64,000 nucleotides of DNA from positions 558,001 to 622,000 of the forward strand of contig JBAIAA010000885.1 of assembly GCA_037893245.1 (NCBI GenBank), read 5' to 3'. Shown one piece after another: positions 46,725-56,532 of the stretch. Positions within the stretch are counted from its first letter, which is position 1. Every line of letters starts with the position of its first letter. The position numbers and the translations under genes were made by a program. This DNA is from Crossaster papposus. Its lineage: Eukaryota > Echinodermata > Asteroidea > Velatida > Solasteridae. The notes beneath the pieces were generated by a model, which ran no database searches, was not told the origin of the DNA, and worked only from the letters and a program-made list of their open reading frames with translations.

Positions 46725-47419
46725 CCCCCGTCACACCGGACTGGCGTCCTTACTGCGTTCCTACGGCGACCCAGGACGCGGTAGGGACGCCATGGACGCC
46801 GCGGGGTCGTGGTGAGAACGCAGAAGGACGCCGTGGGGACCCCAAGGACGCCGAAGGTCGCAGAGCGACGGCGTTTACTTCGGACATGTTCAAAGTAAAC
46901 GCCGAGGTTTGGCGTCCTGGCTCAGGACGCGATGGGATCGCCCTGGGGTCGCCATGGTCGCCGTAGCAACGCAGTAGGAACTCGAAGGACGCCCTAGGGA
47001 CGCAGTATGGACGTGGTAGGGTCGCCGTGGAGACGCGAATAAATGGATCGTGGACCCCGCGGCGACCTTACTGCGTCCTTACCACGTCTATGGGGTTCTT
47101 ACCACGACCCCACCACGTCTATGGCGTCCTTACTGCGATGTAAGGTCGTGGTAGAAACGCCAAAAACGCCGTGAGGTCGCCGATGATCGCCGTGGGGACG
47201 CCGTGCAAACTCAATAGAAACGCCAAGGACGCGGTAAGGTCGTGGTGAGAACGCCGTGGGGACGCCGAGTAGACGTACAGATCGCGGAGCACAGGACCCC
47301 GGTGTGACGGGTGACCGAAATCTTGATATTTTAAAGAAAAAGGATTGGGGTTCTCACGGCGACCATCGACGTCCTCCATTTTAGGACGCAGTAAGGACGC
47401 CAGTCCGGTGTGACGGGGG
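46725..47419. mobile_element. GC-rich inverted-repeat element inside a minisatellite
   Basis: Perfect terminal inverted repeats of 34 bp starting CCCCCGTCACACCGGACTGG, flanked by TATA on both sides. The body is strongly GC-rich against an AT-rich intron and consists largely of short words GGACGC, GGTCGC, AACGCC and their complements at roughly 9-12-bp spacing. A third terminus-like block (CCCCGGTGTGACGGG) lies internally at 47296-47310. No open frame of interest: the 122-codon minus frame is word-repeat translation. It separates two halves of a 15-bp minisatellite. Confidence 0.85.
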
Positions 47420-47423
47420 TATA

Positions 47424-47453
47424 ATTGGCAATGACATAATTGGCAGCAACAAA
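47424..47453 (+). repeat. 15-bp minisatellite, right part
   Basis: Two further units (ATTGGCAATGACATA, ATTGGCAGCAACAAA) in phase with the units left of the GC-rich element. Confidence 0.85.
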
Positions 47454-48148
47454 TGTAGAACAAGTCTTTCAAAAAGGCTTTAGCCATACATTTGCAATGA
47501 CCTTCAAATTCAATAGAGCGTCTGTCACGGTTAAATATGCAGTTTATACACTAGATTTTGCATAACAAGTATACATTGCATGATAACATTTGGACATGCT
47601 GGAAAAGCATCTCAATTGATGACTCGCAGGAAGATGCAACAATGCCAAAACATATTTGAAATTTCATTCACAGATAAAGTGTTTAAAATAAAATGGCCTC
47701 ATTTCCCCCATAAAACAGCTCAAAACACTATGTAAAGTTTACCCCCATGTTGTGGACATCCGTTACTTGCCTTGGCACAGAGTAGAGTATGCACAAAGTC
47801 TATACATAAAGATACTTCCATATCGAAATAGTACATAGAGATAATTTCCATATCAGTATCTCAGATAGTACTTATAAAGTATATGATTTGAACAGTGGAT
47901 CATTTTGATTTCAGAGTATCGTCTCTGTATATAAGATCACACAGCAGACTTCTATCAAGTTGAAGGTAATAGACCTATAGTTACACTTTTTTTTAGCATT
48001 CTCAAACATTAAAAAAGAATTATGAATATTTTGAGATAAAATACAACTGTTCCAATATGTTGCCTGTTCATAGCAGTTGAACTTGATCTACATGTAAAGC
48101 AGTAAAGCTACAGGATTATCTGCTGGTACCACTTCCAAGTTCTTGTAG

Positions 48149-48867
48149 TACATTGGGCCGTATGCATATAACCTAGCATTTGCTTTTACTACCAATTTTC
48201 AAGCATTTACTGGAATCTGTATGAATAAAAATGAAGCAAAAGATTTTACTGGAAACTATTTGCTAAAGACTAAAATTATTTACTGTTCAATTTCCAGCAT
48301 TTGCTAGAATATTAGTATTTGCTCCATTTGGTATGAATAAAAATGAGTAAATGCTTCAGATTTGCAGTATTAACTCGTAATTGTTTAAGGTTGGGTCGGG
48401 GCTACCTTGAAAAAAGAGAAGCAAATACTAATATGAAAAATATGAGCTTTTGTATATGTGGTTAGGCAGGAAAAGGTATGAACATGGAAGATGGATTGTC
48501 TAGGATTAAAATACAAGCAGTTGTACTAATTTTGGAGAAGGGAATGAGACGTAAATGGCCGATAATTTCTTGCAATATTGCTGAGACAGAAAAGGGCATC
48601 ATGGCTGCAAAGCAGCAACTTGAGGTTCCGATTTCATTCTGTGTGGGTGTGTATCATATACACAAGACAGACTCTATTGTTATAAACCATTCGGCTGTGA
48701 AATCAATTGGAAGTAAAAAGCATTTACTGCTATTTCAGCCAGTAAATGCTATTCATACGAATTGAAGCATTTGCTTTTCCTTAATGCTTTTACTTCGAAG
48801 TAAATGTTTTTACTTTTTGCTTGTACTTCATAGCATTTGCTAATTGTTATTCATACGACCCAATGTA
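48149..48867. mobile_element. Inverted-repeat element rich in AGCATTTGCT words (family L)
   Basis: Ends ATTGGGCCGTATG and CATACGACCCAAT, each bordered by GTAC (either a 4-bp target duplication or part of the terminal repeat). The outer thirds are packed with variants of AGCATTTGCT / AGTAAATGCT in both orientations, more than a dozen in all. The centre (about 48400-48700) lacks them. A 95-codon frame at 48478-48765 is not recognisable. Nested in the 45821-50369 element. Confidence 0.75.
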
Positions 48868-48990
48868 CATTGTAGTAGCAAGTATTTACCAGTCTGCATG
48901 TGTTGAGGACAGTGAGGAGTGATCACTATAGCCCAAGGTGCAAGCATGTATAGTGGGAATCTAATATAAACAGATGTCTGGGCCAGGGGA

Positions 48991-49195
48991 TATAATGTCA
49001 TATGAAGCAAGATATGTGGCAGAGAAAACCCCCCCTCTTTTGTGTTGACCATTGTGTTGTTCCCGGAATCTCAGGAATTCCTTTTAGGTTTCAAGGGGGG
49101 ATGGGTTAGGTTACAATAGTGTTGAGTGTGTATAAGGTATAGGGATAAGAGGGGGGTACCCCTCTGCCACATATCGTGCTGGGTATATATAATGT
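48991..49195. mobile_element. MITE with 8-bp target duplication (family J, copy 2)
   Basis: Element 48999-49187 (189 bp) flanked by TATAATGT at 48991-48998 and 49188-49195. Same body and ends as 4156-4359. The poly-C run is only seven bases here. Nested in the 45821-50369 element. Confidence 0.9.
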
Positions 49196-50369
49196 AAACA
49201 TAAACTCTCTGAGTCAGTGGTCATCTTTTTTGAGCAGATGATCAATTCATTGAGCAATTGTATTTAGTTCAAAGAACATAAACTACTACATTTTAACTCC
49301 TCTATAGGTGCCGTGTGTAAAGAATGCTAAACAATGAAAACAATAAGATATGACAATAATTTTGTAAAAAAATGCCAAATGAAAAAATAAATTTTCAAAA
49401 ATATGTTGGTTTTATTCCTGAAATTGTTATGTTTCACTATACATGCTTGATATAATGCCAACTTGTTGATGAAATATAGATGGGTAACAGGCAACAGTGT
49501 TGCAACTTTGTTTTATTTTGTATCCATTTATACTGTTATATTTTTAAATACTGTAGTCCAGGTCCAAAAGAAAATGTTTGATATAAAAAGTCACTTACCA
49601 ATTCCATGTACCGGTATCTTAACTATTACATAAAATCACATAAAATCATGTCTCTGGCAACACTGACTGCCTTTAATGCCATTTAAGTATTTGTTCTCTT
49701 CATATCAACATTCATTTTATGTATTCTATTATAAATATTACCAAATTGTTATATAATTTGGCAATTAGGACTTTCTTTAATGTATACTATTTGGCCATTT
49801 GTTGCGTTTGTTTCCAGCCAAAGTGCTAACTTTCCGGCAACACAGTTTTCGCGTACTTGAAATACCAAAACATTTTATTCCATGTTTATGTAGGTTGGTA
49901 TCTTATCTACCAGTTATGAAAGTGGCATTATCCACAAAGTGCTACTTTCAGCTTTATGGCCCAATTCAATACCCCATTTTTCGCTATGAAAAAAATGATG
50001 ACAACACCCCTATTTGAAATAATGGTTTGATCCAAAGTGGAACACACACATTACATTTTAAAATCATTTTCTGAAAGAGTAAACATGGTTGTGCAATATG
50101 TGTAAAAGAAAAACTTCTACTCTTTCCCCTTTAGATGTACCAGTGCTTCCAATTTACCTATATTTCATTACTTAAATAGTGTAAAAAATTGAAAAATTTG
50201 TTAAAAATCTTATTTTGGCCGTTACCATGGCAACAAACATCCAATATCATTTTTTTTTCTATTTTTGTATTTCGTGTACCCATACCTACTCATACATGGA
50301 GTATTGCCAAAATCAATTTTTTGAAGTCTGCCACCTTTTTCTTTGATTTTTACAGCAACCCAGTCTTAA

Positions 50370-51319
50370 CCATTAGACCTCATGGATGCCCATGCTTTCA
50401 GGTTTTCTTTCGGTCTCACTTTGCTTCATTACCTCCCTCCGCTTCATTCCCTCCTTTGTTTATGACTGAAATTATAGCGATCTGTTTGAATTTGAGAGCC
50501 AAACCCGTATCTTGCAATTATCAGCATTTTGTTCATATCAGCATTTTTTTCTCCTTGAGCAATTTGACAGCAGTCAGACATAGCATCCTGAATGAACACA
50601 TTTCTACAAATTGAGACTCCATTCAATAACAAGTGTCTTGGTGTTATTAAACTGAAGACTGACAATTCCAGCAACAAAATTCGAAGTAAAAGCAATTTTT
50701 TTCAGTTCAGAAATTCTTGCCTGTTTCTGGTTTTGTTTGTTTTATGTGCACAGTCCTTATTAATATCAGCGAAGCAAAATTATCGTTCATAACAAAAAAC
50801 ATTCCATGTGCAAAACCTATAAGTGCATCTTATGTAAAATGCAAAAAGCTCTGTATTTGTTTTGTTGGTGTGTTTGTTTATCTACTTGTTTCTTGGGGTT
50901 TTTTTTTTTTTGGGGGGGTTGTTCGAGTATATTGATTGTTTGGATATTTTTGTTGGCTATGGGTGGTGAAGTAGGGAGATTTATGGGTGTTTGTTTTTTT
51001 GAGTTTGTTTGTCCTAATTGGCGTGTATGTTTGTTCATTTCATGTTGTTTTTACAAGTAATTAGTGCAATTGTGTTATTTAAATATATATATGTAATTTT
51101 AATGGGTTTTTTATGATAATGTGTAGTTTGTGGTTGAATTTGTTTACAGAAGTTGCACTTTAAGAGAGCCACTCGATAGTAATTAAGTTTGCTCGTTGGC
51201 AATCCTGCAGGGTGTGCGTTGTTGTTTGTCTTTTGTAATCTGTCTTGCTTTGTCCTGTTCTTACTTTTTGCCAACCTTTGTAATTGTATATTTATTGTTT
51301 GTAATCCTGCAAAAAAAAT
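50370..51319. other. Intronic stretch, T/G-rich
   Basis: No gene recognised. The T/G-rich block at 50860-51060 gives open frames on both strands by composition alone. The last 150 bp before 51320 may be a retrotransposon 3' tail. Confidence 0.4.
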
Positions 51320-51366
51320 AATGAAATGAAATGAAATGAAATGAAATGAAATGAAATGAAATGAAA
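51320..51366 (+). repeat. (GAAAT)n microsatellite
   Basis: About nine copies of a five-base unit after an A-run and GTAATCCTGC. Such simple tails often mark non-LTR retrotransposon 3' ends. Confidence 0.9.
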
Positions 51367-51745
51367 TCCCAACACCCTTGCAGCCCTTAAAACTCAGCTA
51401 TCAGGTCCTCTCAATTTCAGGAGTTACCATACTCCGTTTTCAATCTCCAAAGGTGTAGGTTGCCATCACTAGAGCTTCTGCCATCGTGGGAGCTACCGGT
51501 AGGCTTGCTAGTTTTCGCAATATATCATCGCTTTCTGAATTTAAAGTTGCCCTGAAGACCTATTTGTTTCAGACCACTCAAAATATTCTCGTTTAGTTAA
51601 ATTTAATTGTTTTGTTACATCTCATTATTTTTTTTATTTTTTTTATTTTTAATTTTTTTTAAAATAATTTTTGTTTGCGCCATGAGCGTCATTTATGGCG
51701 GATAATGGCGCGGTATAAATTTCCGTTATTATTATTATTATTATT
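51367..51745 (+). mobile_element. LINE 3' fragment with (TTA)n tail
   Basis: The frame ending at stop TAG 51594-51596 reads NISSLSEFKVALKTYLFQ near its end, the typical C-terminus of CR1/L2-like reverse transcriptases. A 3' UTR follows with GGCGCGGTATAAATTTCCG and a (TTA)n tail at about 51725-51745. It is 5'-truncated and the upstream part is broken by stops. Confidence 0.7.
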
Positions 51746-52174
51746 AGTTGAAGGGATAAAGCTGTGTTAGTCCTACATGTACATGTACCTGCGATCCGAA
51801 GCAATACAAAAATCCATGTGCATCGAGAAACCAAGATAATATTTATGTAGTCTCTGATAAATTAGATGTATTGTAAGGCATAACTAGTAAAAAGAGTGAA
51901 ATTGAGAGGTTTTTCTAAGTTATTCAAATACAGTGTGTTGCAAAAACCCTTTGTTTCAGCAGTGCTTTGAGAAAAAAATAATCGGTGAGGAAAATGGAAA
52001 TATAATTCCCAATCCTCTTTTATTTCCTTTGTGAAATTTTGACTCAGTTTTGTGAATTCACAAGAGAAAGGAAGATCAATAATCATTATAAATATACTTA
52101 AGTTGAATCCTCACTAAGGTCAGTGCAGATTGCGACCATTTCTTTATGCTTTATTGTTTATTACTGAATAGGTA

Positions 52175-52564
52175 TTATCCCTCCTTAACTTCTTGTTCTA
52201 TCTTAATGAGACGGTAATAGTCCCCAAGTGCCCACTTGGTCTGCTCAGCTAGTACCATCATCAAGTTACTCCCTACCTCAGTATGACTTTTATCGGTATT
52301 TCTAGGAAGGTAAATGGCTCTTATTGATTGTTCCTTATCCTCCTTCTCCTCCTTAAGCAGTTCTCTATTCATCTCAGGAGGTCTTAGAGCTTGTGTAATA
52401 AATACATGTAGTTTGCAGTCATCAGTGCAGTATTGATTCAGACGAGCCCAGCCCAACAAAATATCCAAAATACACTTGGAACTCGATGGAATGTTTGCCT
52501 TAATACAGAGCCTATTTGATGCATAGTCATTGATTTTTTTTTTGCGTTTTGCGTAACATCGCAC
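52175..52564 (-). CDS. Hypothetical 129-codon open frame of unknown origin
   Basis: The frame has a balanced composition unlike the low-complexity frames around it. Its middle and end are charged and probably helical (KEEKEDKEQ, about residues 70-78; TKWALGDYYRLIKIEQE, about 109-125). The ATG and the first few codons lie in one arm of a 16-bp inverted repeat (52544-52559), so the natural start may be elsewhere or the frame may be a fragment. I recognise no family. It could be a nested gene, a retrocopy fragment or part of an unrecognised transposon. Splice sites that would extend it were not found. Confidence 0.3.
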   Translation of the reverse strand: MRCYAKRKKKINDYASNRLCIKANIPSSSKCILDILLGWARLNQYCTDDCKLHVFITQALRPPEMNRELLKEEKEDKEQSIRAIYLPRNTDKSHTEVGSNLMMVLAEQTKWALGDYYRLIKIEQEVKEG

Positions 52565-52627
52565 ATTACGTGGGACAACTTAACACGCGCGATCCGCATA
52601 GTACTGGAGCAATGTTACGCAAAATGC
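52544..52627. repeat. Inverted repeat, 16-bp arms
   Basis: GCGTTTTGCGTAACAT at 52544-52559 faces ATGTTACGCAAAATGC at 52612-52627 (15 of 16 pair) with a 52-bp spacer. Confidence 0.8.
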
Positions 52628-52635
52628 AAGCTGCC

Positions 52636-53008
52636 GGTAGCCTACAGCATGACGGAATTAAGGAATCGTTTGTGGTATTGCATATTTCTTCTGAGGTTTC
52701 GACCATTAAAAGGATAAAGCAAAGATTTCATGGGCGTGCAAATTTCATGCGACACCAGAGAAACTGTTAAAACTGTTTAAAAAGTGTTTTATCGGCCGTT
52801 TAAAACTGCCCACAAGACAGGTAGCCTACAGCATGACGGAATTAAGGAATCGTTTGTGGTATTGCATATTTCTTCTGAGGTTTCGACCATTAAAAGGATA
52901 AAGCGAAGATTTCATGGGCATGCAAATTTCATGCGACACCAGAGAAACTGTTAAAACTGTTTAAAAAGTGTTTTATCGGCTGTTTAAAACTGCCCACAAG
53001 ACAGGTAG
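52636..53008 (+). repeat. Tandem duplication of 184 bp
   Basis: GGTAGCCTACAGCATGACGG begins at 52636 and 52820; the start of a third copy (GGTAG) is at 53004. The two copies are almost identical, with about three differences seen by eye, so the duplication is young. Confidence 0.95.
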
Positions 53009-53956
53009 TTCTCAGCCAATAGGGAAGGGTAAACTGTCTAGGTATAATGAATACAGGTAAGGTTTACAATTGAACCTTTGGCATTTGATTGTAATTTGTA
53101 AAACTTCTTGGCCAATACAATATAGCAGCTTTGGGCTTGCGTATCAAAGTCCATTGGAATGCAGGCATACAAAGAAGAAAGAATTGAATGAAATCTAGTA
53201 CTGGTGGTGTTGGGGCATGCATGACTTCACTTCAATACCTAACAAATCAGCAATTGGCAAATCTTTCACCCTGACTAGAATTCTTTACAACGCTCTGATT
53301 TGATACATCACTATATGTTGATTCAATTTCCCCTGGCTTTGTGGACGTCACACATTGAACATTTCCAGTTCCCAGGGCACAGGTAGGTTGTCCTTACTCA
53401 GTGGGATATCGGTCGGTTCATTCCTTGGTCTACCAAGCATCTTATATATCTCCTGACACCTTGCCTCCCGGTGCATGATACTTCCTTATTATCTGATTCA
53501 CAGGAGTCCTAGTGATGGGCTGCTGTGTCTCTAGGAGGATGCCTACGTGTCTTAAAATCACTTGGTGGGTTCAATCTAGTTCTCAAAGCCTCCTACTGGG
53601 CCAGTGCCTTCTCCAGAAAACAACTCTTTTTGGGTAGCCAAGTACACTTGTGTGGGAGTAAGTAATATTTGTTATGAATGAAAGGATATTTTTTTCTGCA
53701 CAAACCTGACATTTTACAGAATTCTAACATGTATATATTTTTGTCGTTAAGTCTTGGAAACAAGTTTTTCTTCCATTGAATGTGTACTTTTCAAAATTTG
53801 TTTGAATGTTTTTTTATTTAACTACCGATTTATCTAGTTTCCATCATCAATATCATAATAGATACCTTTTAACATTATTATCTTCTGATCTTTGTCGTTT
53901 AAAGAATAATTGTGGTGTTTGAGATGATGATAAACATACTACAAGCATGATTCATA
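53009..53956. other. Intronic stretch without recognised gene
   Basis: Nothing recognised. Confidence 0.5.
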
Positions 53957-54683
53957 TAATAATAATAATAATAATAATGGACATTTATATAGCGCAAATT
54001 GCAAAATAGCCTCTAAGCGCTGAACAATAAATTACATAAAAATTATCAAATGAAATTTCAAGTTAAATATATAAGACATACATAAACAAACATTGATTAA
54101 CTATTACAAAAATGCTAACTTAAACAACTGAGTTTTTAACCTAGATTTAAAAGTATCTACATTTGGGGAAGTACGGGTATTAAGGGGAAGATTGTTCCAT
54201 AGAAATGAAGCAGCATAGGAGAAGGATCTTTCACCATAATATTTTGAGTTAGTTCGTTGTGTAGATTCCAGGAGAGACTGTGTAGATGATCGGAGTGTTC
54301 GAGTGGGAATGTAGTGGTGAATTAAGTCTATTAAATAGATAGGAGCAAGACCATGATAGGCTTTAAAAGTAGTAAGAAGAATTTTGTAAATGATACGAAA
54401 ATGTATTGGAAGCCAGTGAAGATTTTGTAATATTGGTGTAATGTGATGAGAGCGGGATACACAAGAAACAAGGCGAGCAGCAGTATTTTGTACACGTTGC
54501 AATTTTTTTGAGGTTCTTATCAGGGAGTCCATAAAGTAAAGAGTTACAAAAATCAAGTCGAGATGTAATTAATGCATGAACAAGACGAATGGTGGTGTTA
54601 TGATCAAGATATCTACGAATTTTTCCTATTTTCCTAGCAGCTATGAGGGCACTTTTACAAACAAACAAACAAAAAAAAAACAA
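53957..54683 (-). mobile_element. 5'-truncated CR1/L2-like LINE
   Basis: Minus-strand retrotransposon end. The 3' UTR (ATATAAATGTCCATTATTATT) ends in an (ATT)n tail at 53958-53979. Upstream are two frames of one reverse transcriptase C-terminus. The 5' end is lost at about 54656, where an A/CAAA-rich run begins. Confidence 0.88.
54104..54660 (-). pseudogene. Reverse transcriptase C-terminal part, frameshifted
   Basis: The upstream part (about 54480-54660) reads in one frame: ARKIGKIRRYLDHNTTIRLV, then HALITSRLDFCNSLLYGLP, typical of the region after the catalytic palm in CR1/L2-like enzymes. The downstream part (54104 to about 54520) reads in another frame: LQRVQNTAARLVS, HITPILQNLHWLPIHFRI, then RSFSYAASFLWNNLPL, and FKSRLKTQLFKLAF before the stop. 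The shift falls near 54500. The palm with the catalytic aspartates and the endonuclease domain are absent, so it is a dead copy. Confidence 0.88.
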
Positions 54684-56168
54684 AAAAAAACCTACTCTAA
54701 ACTGGAGGGCATACTGACGTCATAAACATTTCACTTCTCATTGATCCACCATTCCTTTACACAATAAACTTGGTTTAATAAACGGCAGACTTGGTCCACG
54801 ACAGGTTGGGATGATGATGATACTTAACCACTGATGATATCTTAAGATCCCTATCTTAAGAAAGGAAAAAACAGAAAAGATGAAGGGAGAGGGAAAAAGA
54901 AAGAAACAAAACCTGATAACAAAATCTGATCTGGGAGAGTGCGCGTCCTTTATGGAAATTTGAGAAATTGACTACGGCAAGTCCAAATCACATCAAGAGA
55001 AATTGAAGACGTTAGTCTCTCTTGCCCCAGGTTTGGCTATTCAGTATTCAGTTATTGGGTTTACTCACGTTCCTGCACAGAGCAAGTCTTATAACGTCTA
55101 CAGAATCTTATATAAAAGAGGCAAATGCTATAGAAATGGCAATTTCAGAACCTTCACCTCAAGGCATTTTTGTCTTATTTTTTTCGGGTGACCTTTTAAT
55201 ATAAGGTTCGTTGTTGTGTTTTTGTTTTTGTTTGCTTGTGTGGTATTGCCACTATGCCATGTTCTGTGGACAATTGGAATTTCTAAGCTGGAGGGAAGAA
55301 CATCCCGACATCTGGTGAAGATGCATTCGATAAACTTGTAAACAACAGATCGGCATAGAACTTGGGAGTTAGGTTTCAAAAATTGTCCGAATTGTAGAGC
55401 CGTAAATCTCTTCGATTACATTTCAAGGTATTTTCTGAATGCGCAATTGCAAACATTCATTATTTAACCAAATATTTTCTTTATTTTTGCCTATGTTTAC
55501 TTAAAAACAGTTCATAGGCTAGCCATTGTGTCCTTGTGTAGGATTCGTTGGGTATTTTCACTTTTTACTTTTAATAATTTTTTTGAGGGGAAAAGAATGT
55601 ACAATATATAATAGTTAGTTCTGATGAAATTAGTTAATTGCTTTGAGAAATCAAAACAAACAGGTGGTTATCTACGGTATTGTAAACATGCGACAGCTTA
55701 ACAGCGAGTAGAACAAGCACAGATGTACTACAGCCGATATTAGAAAAGTGTTGTTGTTATGCTACCATGAAAATAACAGCTAAGGCCAATGCCAAGTGTT
55801 AGGGTGAGTGTTTTAGGTCCTCAACGTGTGATGTACCTGTGTACCGGTGCAATACATTATAGTATGTACACGTAGTCCTGCATTTTGTATGTAGGCCAAG
55901 GAAGTGCCTTTTCAGCTAAATTGGAAATTGGACAAGCCCCTCCAAGCGACAACATGAGGGTGCGAGAAAGAAATGCCTTATGGTAATATTTAAGTGTTAC
56001 CATGGTAACTCATCATTCTCGAGTTTGGGAGTTGATTGTTTTTGAGTGTTCAGTTCATGCCGATGAGTTTGCTATATTTTGGGGTTTAATCTGCAATGCG
56101 TTGAGAGCAAGGAGATAACTTGTAGTAGTCATATTGACCAAATGTTTGGCAGAGTATCCTTACGTCCT
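54684..56168. other. Intronic stretch without recognised gene
   Basis: No supported gene. A (C)AAA-rich run adjoins the LINE truncation point. Confidence 0.45.
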
Positions 56169-56532
56169 TTAAAGAATGTGTACAGCTGTATTTGTGGGGG
56201 TTGTACCGGTATTTTATATTAAATTTTGTTCAACTGACCTGTCCAAAGTTTTACAATCATGGATGCTGAGTAAAGCAAGAAAAACGTCTTTCGTTTTCAA
56301 CTGGCGTTAGGCAGTGGTTCTTATGTTCTGGTTTCTTTCAATCGGCGTCTAGTGATTGTAATTTTGTTTTAAATAGAATTTAGTTTTTTTGAAAAATTAC
56401 AGGATATCTAGCGCAATCCTTTTGCTGGATGCCTACATAACAATCATTATTTACTTTCAAATAAGTAAGATATTTCTTAATAATTCGGTAGTAAACATGT
56501 TCAATATCTTCAAATGGTGTATCCTACCTTTA
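56169..56532. mobile_element. TTAA-type MITE, family A, copy 6, eroded
   Basis: Right end good (CAAATGGTGTATCCTACCTTTAA, TTAA 56529-56532). The left end is degenerate but still begins TTAAAG (TTAA 56169-56172). The central GCGATCGC palindrome has decayed. Confidence 0.75.

Larger units (their letters stand above)
45821..50369. mobile_element. 4.5-kb TTAA-bounded element with long diverged inverted arms
   Basis: Termini are TTAAGACTGRGTTGCT on both sides (45821 and, inverted, 50369). Further matches continue inward: TAAAAATCAAAGAA, GGTGGCAG, GTTGCCATGG(C/T)AAC, CCATTATTTCA.ATAGGGGTG and a TTTGGTATTT...GTGTTGCC.GAAA block. The arms thus reach about 600 bp in (to about 46380 and from about 49820) but are well diverged. 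No transposase was recognised inside. The interior holds three younger insertions (46725-47419, 48149-48867, 48999-49187). TTAA suggests a piggyBac- or Kolobok-type element. Confidence 0.7.

Noticed and set aside
47119..47487. 122-codon minus-strand frame
   Set aside because: Covers the end of the GC-rich word-repeat element. Its repeated Leu/Pro/Arg content is a by-product of the repeated words.
48478..48765. 95-codon plus-strand frame
   Set aside because: Lies within the family L element and runs into its word-repeat region. No recognisable domain.
50806..51060. 84-codon hydrophobic frame resembling a small membrane protein
   Set aside because: The region is a T/G-rich low-complexity stretch which encodes Phe, Leu, Val, Cys and Trp in any frame.
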